Positions 57,376 through 64,000 of a stretch of DNA of 64,000 nucleotides are shown here, piece after piece. Source of the stretch: Sphingomonas leidyi. Its GTDB lineage: Bacteria > Pseudomonadota > Alphaproteobacteria > Sphingomonadales > Sphingomonadaceae. A program made the translations under genes and the position numbers. Numbering within the stretch: the first letter of the stretch is position 1; the number at the start of each line of letters is the position of its first letter. Below the pieces are notes generated by a model. The model made no database searches. It had not been told where the DNA came from and was given only the letters and a program-made list of their open reading frames with translations. The stretch is taken from contig NZ_JAASQV010000005.1 of assembly GCF_011761945.1 (NCBI RefSeq), positions 124,001 to 188,000 of the forward strand. The letters are read 5' to 3'.

Positions 57376-57843
57376 CTAGGGAATCGGCAGCGCCGTCGTC
57401 GCCTTCACTTGCGAAAGCGCGACGGTGGAGTTGATCTCCTGCACGCCGGGCAGCTTGGAGAGCCTGGTGAAGAAGAAACGCTCATAGGCCTCGATATCGG
57501 CGGCGACGATGCGCAGCATGAAGTCGAACACGCCCATCAGCACATAGGCTTCCAGCACCTCCGGAAAGGAGCGGATCGCCGCGGCGAACTCGTCGAGATT
57601 GGCGCGGCCATGCGCGTTCAGCTTGATCTGCGCGAAGATGTGCGCGTTGAGCCCGATCTTCTGCCGGTCGACCAGCGCGACGCGCCGGGTGATGACGCCT
57701 TCCTTCTCCAGCCGGTCGACGCGGCGCCAGCAGGGCGAGCTCGACAGGCCGACCATCTCGCCGAGCCTAGCGGTGGGCATCGACGCATCTTCCTGGAGCA
57801 CCTGCAGGATCCTGCGTTCGAACGGATCGAGTTCGATAGGCAA
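57376..57843 (-). CDS. Lrp/AsnC-family transcriptional regulator
   Basis: A 155-residue feast/famine regulator: HTH in residues about 5 to 50 (LGEMVGLSSSPCWRRVDRLEKEGVI) and a C-terminal RAM ligand domain (VLEAYVLMGVFDFMLRIVAAD). I choose the TTG at 57843 because GGAG lies 7 bases before it and the family's N-terminus begins there. The ATG at 57864 would fall in the promoter palindrome and lacks a Shine-Dalgarno. It is divergent from a leucine-dehydrogenase-type gene, its likely target, with an amino acid as probable effector. Confidence 0.88.
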   Translation of the reverse strand: MPIELDPFERRILQVLQEDASMPTARLGEMVGLSSSPCWRRVDRLEKEGVITRRVALVDRQKIGLNAHIFAQIKLNAHGRANLDEFAAAIRSFPEVLEAYVLMGVFDFMLRIVAADIEAYERFFFTRLSKLPGVQEINSTVALSQVKATTALPIP

Positions 57844-57852
57844 ATCTGTTCT

Positions 57853-57895
57853 CCAAATGCGCATATTTGGGTGAAATCTTGCTGATAATGCAGCA
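57853..57895. promoter_or_regulatory. Lrp/AsnC operator-promoter region
   Basis: Two inverted repeats lie between the divergent genes: CCAAAT-N6-ATTTGG (57853-57870) and TGCTG-N6-CAGCA (57880-57895), their centres 26 bases apart. For the lrp-type gene TTATCA (57883-57888) and TATGCG (57860-57865) are 17 bases apart. Toward the dehydrogenase GATAAT (57884-57889) is a -10 candidate. The repeats overlap both promoters. Confidence 0.55.
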
Positions 57896-57967
57896 TAGGC
57901 GGCAAAGAAGGCAACATTATCCTGCGAGTCCATGGAAGAGTTGTCTCCGGATTTCAGGAGCGCTTTC

Positions 57968-59035
57968 ATGGTCGATACCCCGCAAGTTACCGCCACCCCG
58001 CCGGAGAGCGTGCATGTGCTGCGCGACGCCGAGAGCGGGCTGGACGGGGTGATCGTGCTCCACTCCACGCGCCGCGGCCCCGCGGCGGGCGGGTGCCGGC
58101 TGTGGCGCTATGGCGACCATGCCGCGCTGGTCGGCGACGCGATGCGGCTGGCCGAGGGCATGACCTTCAAGAATGCGATGGCCGACCTGCCGCTGGGCGG
58201 CGGCAAGGCGGTGCTCAACCTGCCCGATGGGGAATTCGACCGGTACAGGCTGTTCGCCGCGTTCGGCCGGGCAGTGGCACGGCTCGATGGGGATTACGTG
58301 ACGGCCGAGGATGTCGGCACCTGCGTTGCGGACATGGAAGCGGTGCGCGGCCAGACCCGCCATGTCGCCGGCCTGCCGCCGCGCGGTGGCAGGCCCGGCG
58401 GCGATCCTTCGCCCTGGACCGCGCGCGGCGTGTTCCTGGCGATGGAGGAGGCGGCGCGGCGCCAGCTGGGCAGCGAATTGCGCGGGCTGCGCGTCGCGGT
58501 GCAGGGCCTCGGTCATGTCGGCTCGGCGCTGTGCGGCATGCTCCATGAAGCGGGCGCCCGGCTGGTCGTAGCCGAGCCGCGGCCCGGCATCGCCGCGGAT
58601 ATCGCCTGCCGCTACGATGCGGAGATCATGGGGCGCGACAGCATCCTCGATGCCCGCTGCGCCATCTTCGCACCTTGCGCGCTGGGCGGCGTGATCGACG
58701 AAGCGGCGGTCCGCCGGCTGCGTGCGCATGTCGTCTGCGGCGCCGCGAACAATGTGCTCGCCACGCCCGAGGATGGCGACCGGCTCGCCGATCGCGGCAT
58801 CCTCTATGCGCCCGACTATGTCGTGAACGCCGGCGGAATCATCAGTGTCGCCGGGGAATATCTCGGCTGGAGTGCCGATGAAGTGGCGGCGCGCGTCCAT
58901 GCGACCGGCTTGCGGCTCGGCGCGGTGCTGGCCCATGCCGGGCGCGAGGGACTGGCGCCGCACCGTGCCGCCGATGCGCTGGCCCGCGCGCGGATCGTCG
59001 CGGTATCGGCGGCGCCGGTGCGCGAGGCCGCCTGA
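57968..59035 (+). CDS. Leu/Phe/Val/Glu dehydrogenase (leucine dehydrogenase type)
   Basis: NAD-dependent amino-acid dehydrogenase, 355 residues. The catalytic Lys pair is in GMTFKNAMADLPLGGGKAVL (fragments TFKNAMADLP and GGGKAV). The Rossmann motif GLGHVGSALC (about residues 178 to 187) binds NAD. The shorter length and substrate-pocket pattern fit the branched-chain/aromatic type rather than glutamate dehydrogenase. AGGAG 7 to 8 bases upstream selects the ATG at 57968 over the one at 57932. It would deaminate leucine or a similar amino acid under Lrp-type control. Confidence 0.92.
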   Translation: MVDTPQVTATPPESVHVLRDAESGLDGVIVLHSTRRGPAAGGCRLWRYGDHAALVGDAMRLAEGMTFKNAMADLPLGGGKAVLNLPDGEFDRYRLFAAFGRAVARLDGDYVTAEDVGTCVADMEAVRGQTRHVAGLPPRGGRPGGDPSPWTARGVFLAMEEAARRQLGSELRGLRVAVQGLGHVGSALCGMLHEAGARLVVAEPRPGIAADIACRYDAEIMGRDSILDARCAIFAPCALGGVIDEAAVRRLRAHVVCGAANNVLATPEDGDRLADRGILYAPDYVVNAGGIISVAGEYLGWSADEVAARVHATGLRLGAVLAHAGREGLAPHRAADALARARIVAVSAAPVREAA

Positions 59036-59038
59036 GTC

Positions 59039-59272
59039 ATGCGCCTGGACATCGTCGGCGAAGCGAGCGCCGCGCTGCTGTGCCGGCTGCTCGGCCTGGC
59101 CGCGCAGCACGACCTGGCGGCGCCCGAAATGGAAGTGCGCCTGACCGGGGACGGCATGGCCGTGCGGCTCGACCTGGGTGGCCTGGACGGGCCGCCCGGC
59201 AGGATCGTGGCGGAGAAGATGCTTCGCTGCATCGGCGTCGAGGCGGTGGCGCTCGACGGGGCGGCGCTCTAG
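59039..59272 (+). CDS. Small ACT-like domain protein
   Basis: A 77-residue protein 3 bases after the dehydrogenase stop codon, so certainly co-transcribed. The pattern MRLDIVGEASAALLCRLLGL, a central strand (MEVRLTGDGMAVRLDLG) and IVAEKMLRCIGVEAVAL suggests one beta-alpha-beta-beta-alpha-beta ACT-type unit, like the small regulatory subunits of amino-acid enzymes. This is fold inference only. It overlaps the convergent tetR stop codon by four bases. It could sense an amino acid and modulate the dehydrogenase. Confidence 0.65.
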   Translation: MRLDIVGEASAALLCRLLGLAAQHDLAAPEMEVRLTGDGMAVRLDLGGLDGPPGRIVAEKMLRCIGVEAVALDGAAL

Positions 59273-59898
59273 CCGGGCGCGAAGGCACGCAGGAACACTT
59301 CGGCCATCTGCGCGGCTTCGTGGCCGCGCTCGGCTGCCGACAATTCCTGTCCCCAGATCATGCGCTGCTGCACGCCGAGGCAGAGCGAGGCGAGCACGCG
59401 CGCCGCGAACAGCGGGTCCGCGCGGCGGAGCGTTCCCGCATCCATCGCGCGCTCGAGAAAGCCGGCGAGCAGCTGCTGGGTGGGCATGGGGGCGCGGCGA
59501 TAGAAGATGTCGCCGATCTCGGGAAAGCGGCTGACTTCCGAGGCGATCAGCCGGTGCAGCCGCAGCCCGTCGGGCGACGAGATCTTGGCGATGAAGCCCC
59601 GGCAGAATTGCAGCACGGCGGCGCGCACGTCCTCGCCGGGCTTGAGCACATCGGCGAGCTGGCCGCGATATTCCTTGGTCGCATCGTCGAGCACGGCGGC
59701 GAACAGCTCTTCCTTCGACGGGAAATAGCTCCACAGCGTCCCCTTGGAGCCGCCGAGCTCCGCCGAGATCGCCGACATCGAAGCGCCGGAATAGCCCTGG
59801 TCGAGGAACACGCGCTTGGCGATCGCCAGGATCGCCTCGCGCCGTTCCTCCTTGCGCGCCTCGCGCTTGCCGGACGGCCTATCCAGTATTTTTTCCAT
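59269..59898 (-). CDS. TetR-family regulator of the EmrAB-type operon
   Basis: A 209-residue repressor. The HTH (about residues 18 to 65) includes SMSAISAELGGSKGTLWSYFPSKEELF in two helices. The C-terminal domain is of the AefR/TetR_C_7-like type. It is divergent from the outer-membrane factor gene across an 89-base region with two matching palindromes, one over its own -10 element. Autoregulation and control of the pump by an exported compound are inferred. Confidence 0.9.
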   Translation of the reverse strand: MEKILDRPSGKREARKEERREAILAIAKRVFLDQGYSGASMSAISAELGGSKGTLWSYFPSKEELFAAVLDDATKEYRGQLADVLKPGEDVRAAVLQFCRGFIAKISSPDGLRLHRLIASEVSRFPEIGDIFYRRAPMPTQQLLAGFLERAMDAGTLRRADPLFAARVLASLCLGVQQRMIWGQELSAAERGHEAAQMAEVFLRAFAPG

Positions 59899-59901
59899 AA
59901 C

Positions 59902-59977
59902 CGTACTATAGGGTACGATTACGGGTTGACAAGATGGCGGTCCGCGCCCATCTGCCGCGCCGTACCCGACAGTACGG
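59902..59977. promoter_or_regulatory. Twin TetR operators between divergent tetR and efflux genes
   Basis: Two copies of one palindrome lie 58 bases apart: CCGTAC-N6-GTACGA (59901-59918) and the perfect CCGTAC-N6-GTACGG (59960-59977). The first overlaps TATAGT, the -10 of tetR, whose -35 TTGTCA lies 16 bases away. The second ends 10 bases before the efflux ATG. TTGACA at 59926-59931 is a -35 candidate toward the pump. Confidence 0.75.
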
Positions 59978-59987
59978 TATTTAAATC

Positions 59988-61457
59988 ATGATCCGATTCT
60001 CCCTTCGTCCGTTGCTGCTCGCCGCGACTGCCGGGGCCGCGCTGCTTTCTGGCTGCGCGCCGGTGCCGCAGCTCGGCGCCCGCCCCGAGGTGCGCGCGGC
60101 GGCCGCCTATGCCGCCGACCAGTCGCTGGCCGTGCGGGCGGATGCCGCGAACTGGCCCGCCAATGACTGGTGGAGCGCCTATGGCGACGCGCAGCTGAAC
60201 GGGCTGATCGCGGAGGGGCTGGCCGGCTCGCCCGATCTCGCCGCCGCCGCCGCGCGCCTGCGCTCCGCCCAGGCCTATGCCCAGCAGGCCGGCGCCGCGC
60301 TGCTGCCGTCGGTGGGCGTCCAGGCCGGAGCGACCGAGGGCAAGCAGAGCTATAACAACGGCATCCCCGCCGCCTTCGTGCCCAAGGGCTGGAACGACAG
60401 CGGCCAGGTCGCGGCGAACCTGAGCTTCGATCTCGACCTGTGGGGCAAGAACCGCGCCTCGCTCGCCGCCGCCACTTCGGATGCCGAGGCGGCGCGGATC
60501 GAGCTGGAGCAGTCGCGGCTCGTGCTTTCGACCAACATCGCCAGCGCCTATGCCGATCTCGCCCGTCTCGCTTCGCAACGCGCGGTCCAGGCCAAGGCGC
60601 TCGCGCTGCGGACCCAGACGCAGAAGCTGGTGAGCGACCGGGTGACCAACGGGCTCGATACCCGCGCCGAGCTGAAACAGGCCGACGCCGCGGTGCCCGC
60701 CGCCCGCGCCGATCTGGCGGCCACCGATGAGGCGATCGGGCTGACCCGCAACCGCATCGCCGCCCTGCTTGGCAAGGGGCCGGACCGCGGGCTGGCCATT
60801 GCGCTGCCCGCCGGCCCGGCCGGCGCACACGGGCTTCCGGCGGGCGTCACCACCGACCTGATCGGCCGCCGCCCGGACATCGCCGCCGCCCGCGCCCGGG
60901 TCGAGGCCGCGGCGAGCCGCATCAAGGTGGCGCGCGCCGATTTCTATCCCTCCATCAACCTCAGCGCGCTGATCGGTTTCCAGGCCTTCGGGCTCGACAA
61001 TCTGTTCAAGAGCGGATCGACCTATGGTTCGGTCGGCCCGGCGATCAGCCTGCCGATCTTCCGGGGCGGGCAGCTGGCCGGCCAGTACAAGGGCGCCCGC
61101 GCCGGCTATGACGAGGCGGTCGCGACCTATGATTCGACCGTGACCACCGCCTATCGCGAAGTCGCCGATGCGGTGACGAGCAAGAACGCCCTCGTCACCC
61201 GGCTTTCCGAGAGCCGCCAGGCGCTCGCCGATTCCGAGGCCGCCTATGCGATCGCCCGCCAGCGCTACGAGGGCGGCCTGTCGACCTTCCTCGACGTGCT
61301 GACCGCCGAGCAGGGCGTGCTGCAGAACCGCCAGATCGTCGCCGATCTCGAGGCGCGGGCGTTCACGCTCGACGTCCAGCTGGTCCGCGCGCTGGGCGGG
61401 GGCTTTTCCACCGACATCGCGGCCGCCGCCGCAACCAAGGACTCGACCCATGGCTGA
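59988..61457 (+). CDS. Outer-membrane efflux lipoprotein (NodT family)
   Basis: TolC-like channel of 489 residues. The lipoprotein signal ends GAALLSGC, with Cys near residue 24. Two OEP repeats follow (about residues 60 to 255 and 275 to 470), with GLIGRRPDIAAARARVEAA as a family landmark (fragment LIGRRPDIAAAR). It is the first gene of a three-gene operon and overlaps the EmrA-like gene by 8 bases. It should form the exit duct for the EmrAB-like pump. Confidence 0.94.
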   Translation: MIRFSLRPLLLAATAGAALLSGCAPVPQLGARPEVRAAAAYAADQSLAVRADAANWPANDWWSAYGDAQLNGLIAEGLAGSPDLAAAAARLRSAQAYAQQAGAALLPSVGVQAGATEGKQSYNNGIPAAFVPKGWNDSGQVAANLSFDLDLWGKNRASLAAATSDAEAARIELEQSRLVLSTNIASAYADLARLASQRAVQAKALALRTQTQKLVSDRVTNGLDTRAELKQADAAVPAARADLAATDEAIGLTRNRIAALLGKGPDRGLAIALPAGPAGAHGLPAGVTTDLIGRRPDIAAARARVEAAASRIKVARADFYPSINLSALIGFQAFGLDNLFKSGSTYGSVGPAISLPIFRGGQLAGQYKGARAGYDEAVATYDSTVTTAYREVADAVTSKNALVTRLSESRQALADSEAAYAIARQRYEGGLSTFLDVLTAEQGVLQNRQIVADLEARAFTLDVQLVRALGGGFSTDIAAAAATKDSTHG

Positions 61458-62595
61458 CGCCGAACCCCAGATCCATGTCGCGAACGCCGAAGCGGCGCCC
61501 GCCAAGCCCAACCTGCGCCGGCGGCTGCTCACCGGCATCGCCGGCGCGGTGCTGATCGCCGGCATCGGCTATGGCGGCTGGTACGTGCTGGTCGGCAGCC
61601 ACTATATCAGCACCGACAATGCCTATGTGGGCGCCGACACCGCCAGCGTCACGCCGATGGTCGCCGCGCAGGTGGCCGGCGTCGCGGTGTCCGATACCCA
61701 GGCGGTGAAGAAGGGCGATGTGCTCGTCCGGCTCGACGACAGCGATGCGCGGATCGCGCTCGCCCAGGCCGAGGCGGATCTCGCCAAGGCCCGCCGCCAA
61801 TACGGCCAGACCTCGGCCACCAGCGCGGCGCTCGCCGCGCAGGTCCAGGCCCGCGGCGCCGATATTTCCCGAGCCCGTGCCCAGCTCGTCGCCGCCGAGG
61901 CGGATTACGAGAAGGCGCGGGTGGACCTCGCCCGGCGCCAGCGCCTCGCCCCCAATGGTGCGGTGTCGGGCGAGGAGCTCACATCGGCGACCAACGCCTT
62001 CTCCTCGGCCAAGGCCAATCTGGAGCTGGCGCGGGCGGGCGTGGCCCAGGCCAATTCGACGCGCGGCGCCGCCAGCGGCGAGCTTGCCGCGAACAATGCG
62101 CTGATCAGCGGCACCACCGCCAATTCGGCACCGGAAGTGCTTTCCGCCCAGGCCAGGGTGGCGCAGGCGCAGCTCGATCTCGATCGCACCGTGATCCGCG
62201 CGCCGATCGACGGCGTGGTGACGCGCCGCAACGTCCAGGTCGGCCAGCGCGTCGCGCCGGGTGCGCAGCTGATGCTGGTCGTGCCGGTGGGCCAGCTCTA
62301 TGTCGACGCCAATTTCAAGGAAGGCCAGCTGACCCGCGTGAAGGTCGGCCAGCCGGTGACGCTCAAGTCCGACCTTTATGGCGGCGGCGTCGAATATCAC
62401 GGCAAGGTCGTCGGCCTGTCGGGCGGCACCGGTTCGTCCTTCGCGCTGATCCCGGCGCAGAACGCCACGGGCAACTGGATCAAGGTGGTCCAGCGCCTGC
62501 CGGTGCGCGTCGCGCTCGATCCCAGGGAGCTTGCCGAGCACCCGCTCCGGGTCGGCCTTTCCATGGACGCCGAGATCGACGTCTCGAAGAACTGA
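61450..62595 (+). CDS. emrA: EmrA-like membrane fusion protein (HlyD family)
   Basis: Periplasmic adaptor of 381 residues with one N-terminal membrane helix (about residues 27 to 47), the HYISTDNAYVGADTASVTP lipoyl-domain start typical of EmrA, a coiled-coil hairpin (about residues 95 to 205) and the beta-barrel region VPVGQLYVDANFKEGQL. Unlike the RND adaptor at 34920 it is not a lipoprotein and is intact. It links the MFS pump downstream to the NodT-type channel upstream. Confidence 0.93.
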   Translation: MADAEPQIHVANAEAAPAKPNLRRRLLTGIAGAVLIAGIGYGGWYVLVGSHYISTDNAYVGADTASVTPMVAAQVAGVAVSDTQAVKKGDVLVRLDDSDARIALAQAEADLAKARRQYGQTSATSAALAAQVQARGADISRARAQLVAAEADYEKARVDLARRQRLAPNGAVSGEELTSATNAFSSAKANLELARAGVAQANSTRGAASGELAANNALISGTTANSAPEVLSAQARVAQAQLDLDRTVIRAPIDGVVTRRNVQVGQRVAPGAQLMLVVPVGQLYVDANFKEGQLTRVKVGQPVTLKSDLYGGGVEYHGKVVGLSGGTGSSFALIPAQNATGNWIKVVQRLPVRVALDPRELAEHPLRVGLSMDAEIDVSKN

Positions 62596-62606
62596 GGACG
62601 GCTGCG

Positions 62607-64000
62607 ATGAACGGCAAGACCGAGACGGCGGCGCCCCTGACCGGGCTGCCGCTGATCCTCGCGGGCGTGGTGCTCGCGCTGACCAATTTCATGGTGGTGC
62701 TCGACACCACCATCGCCAACGTCTCGGTCCCGCACATCTCGGGCAGCCTCGGCATCTCGGGCAGCCAGGGGACGTGGATCATCACCTCCTATGCCGTGGC
62801 GGAGGCGGTGTGCGTGCCGCTGACCGGCTGGCTCGCCGGGCGCTTCGGCACGGTGCGCACCTTCACCTTCGGGATGATCGGCTTCGGCGTCTTCTCGGTC
62901 CTGTGCGGCCTGTCGACTTCGCTCGGCATGCTCGTCGCCTGCCGTATCGGCCAGGGGCTGTGCGGCGGCCCGCTGATGCCGCTGTCGCAGACGCTGCTGA
63001 TGCGCATCTTCAAGCCCGAGCAGCGCGCCCAGGCGATGGGCGTCTGGTCGATGACCACCGTCGTCGCGCCGATCCTGGGCCCGATCCTGGGCGGCACGAT
63101 CTCGGACAGCTGGTCGTGGCACTGGATCTTCTTCATCAACATCCCCGTCGCCGCCCTTTGCGCGTTCGGCGGCATGCGGCTGCTCTCCAGGGTCGAGACG
63201 CCGACGAGCAAGCTGCGCGTCGACCGGGTCGGGCTGATGCTGATGCTGCTGTGGATCGGCGCGCTGCAGATCATGCTCGATCTCGGCCGCGAGCATGACT
63301 GGTTCAACGACCGCACGATCGTGATGCTCGGCGTGACCGCGCTGATCGGCTTCCTGGTCTTCCTGGCCTGGGAGGGGACCGAGGACCAGCCGATCGTCGA
63401 CCTGCGCGTGTTCCGGCATCGGGGCTTCACCGTGGCGGTGCTGTCGCTGGCCCTGGCCTTCGGGACCTTCTTCTCCTCGGCAGTGATCATCCCGCAATGG
63501 CTGCAGACCAGCATGGGCTACACCGCCACCTATGCCGGCTATGCCACTGCCTTTACCGGCGTGGCGGCGGTGATCATGTCGCCGATCGTCGCCAAGCTGA
63601 CGAACAAGGTCGATCCGCGCGCGCTGGTGTGCTTCGGAATCCTCTGGCTCGGCTTCACTTCGCTGCTGCGGGTCCAATGGAACAGCCAGGCCGATTTCTG
63701 GAGTCTCGCCTTCCCGCAGATGCTGCAGGGCATCGGCATGCCGTTCTTCTTCATTCCGTTGACCACGCTGGCGCTGGGCTCGGTGCAGCCGCAGGAAACG
63801 GCATCGGCCGCAGGCGTGATGGCGTTCCTGCGGACGATGGCGGGCGCGATCGGCACGTCGGTATCGACCACCGCCTGGGACGACAGCGCCCGCGTGGCGC
63901 GCAGCGAGATCGCCTCGCGGCTGAACAGCGACGGCACCGTCGATGCGATGGCGGCGCAGGGCTTCTCGCTCGACCAGGCGCGGCTCGCGATCGCGCAGCT
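62607..64000 (+). CDS. emrB: EmrB-like DHA2-family MFS multidrug transporter, cut off at the window end
   Basis: The first 464 codons of a 14-helix drug-proton antiporter. Helix 1 has the family signature VVLDTTIANVSVP, followed by the SYAVAEAVCVPLTGWLAGRFG motif A region and the motif C stretch VVAPILGPILGG. The ATG at 62607 lies 11 bases after the emrA stop codon. The frame is still open at base 64000; a full EmrB is about 510 residues, so perhaps 50 are missing. It powers export through the EmrA-like adaptor and NodT-type channel. Confidence 0.95.
   Translation, partial: MNGKTETAAPLTGLPLILAGVVLALTNFMVVLDTTIANVSVPHISGSLGISGSQGTWIITSYAVAEAVCVPLTGWLAGRFGTVRTFTFGMIGFGVFSVLCGLSTSLGMLVACRIGQGLCGGPLMPLSQTLLMRIFKPEQRAQAMGVWSMTTVVAPILGPILGGTISDSWSWHWIFFINIPVAALCAFGGMRLLSRVETPTSKLRVDRVGLMLMLLWIGALQIMLDLGREHDWFNDRTIVMLGVTALIGFLVFLAWEGTEDQPIVDLRVFRHRGFTVAVLSLALAFGTFFSSAVIIPQWLQTSMGYTATYAGYATAFTGVAAVIMSPIVAKLTNKVDPRALVCFGILWLGFTSLLRVQWNSQADFWSLAFPQMLQGIGMPFFFIPLTTLALGSVQPQETASAAGVMAFLRTMAGAIGTSVSTTAWDDSARVARSEIASRLNSDGTVDAMAAQGFSLDQARLAIAQ

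Overview
The window is about 64 kb of GC-rich, densely coding DNA that looks like the chromosome of an alphaproteobacterium of the Sphingomonas group. The grounds are a MucR/Ros-type zinc-finger regulator, a Fur protein without the CxxC pairs, an Rrf2-controlled suf operon, two very large TonB-dependent receptors with a tryptophan-halogenase-like protein and a JmjC/cupin-like protein between them, NodT-type efflux lipoproteins, and the order fur-plsC-miaB-ybeZ-ybeY-corC. These are inferences from protein families, not from a database search. I saw no rRNA, tRNA, insertion sequence, prophage or CRISPR array.

Layout. 1-11.5 kb, nearly all minus strand: katG, then a long housekeeping run read right to left (nfuA, nitroreductase, tsaB, rimI, mucR, fur, plsC, miaB, ybeZ, ybeY, corC). 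It covers iron-sulfur delivery, tRNA modification (t6A and ms2i6A), ribosome maturation and iron/redox control. A relic of a MerR-type regulator lies antisense between miaB and ybeZ. 11.5-21 kb: a lipid or peptide Asp/Asn hydroxylase, a secreted M16 protease, an acyl-CoA ligase, gamma-glutamyltransferase, an HdeD-like membrane protein and pyrD. 21-29.3 kb: an AraC regulator, then a tightly overlapped suf operon (sufR-sufB-x-y-sufC-z-sufD-sufS-sufT-sufA). Its three inserted genes x, y and z encode small, probably exported proteins; y and z share a four-cysteine pattern. 29.3-34.1 kb: an aldo/keto reductase, a GreA-like protein, an Ntn-hydrolase acylase and dinB.

34.1-40.8 kb: a TetR-controlled RND efflux operon. 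Its periplasmic adaptor gene has a single in-frame TAG where CAG is expected, so the pump is probably broken as sequenced. 41-57.3 kb: a glycan-use region. It holds a TonB receptor with an alginate-lyase-family enzyme, a FucP-like sugar transporter with a GH30 glycosidase, a JmjC-like protein facing a flavin halogenase, and a GH3 beta-glucosidase, a second TonB receptor and a LacI regulator. A consensus-like promoter carrying a perfect LacI-type palindrome lies upstream of the second receptor. Both receptor genes are followed by a hairpin and T-rich tract before the enzyme gene.

57.4-59.3 kb: an Lrp/AsnC regulator divergent from a leucine-dehydrogenase-family gene, which is followed by a small ACT-like protein. 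59.3-64 kb: a second efflux system (TetR, NodT-type outer-membrane factor, EmrA-like adaptor, EmrB-like MFS pump cut off by the window end), with two copies of a CCGTAC-N6-GTACGG-type operator between the divergent genes.
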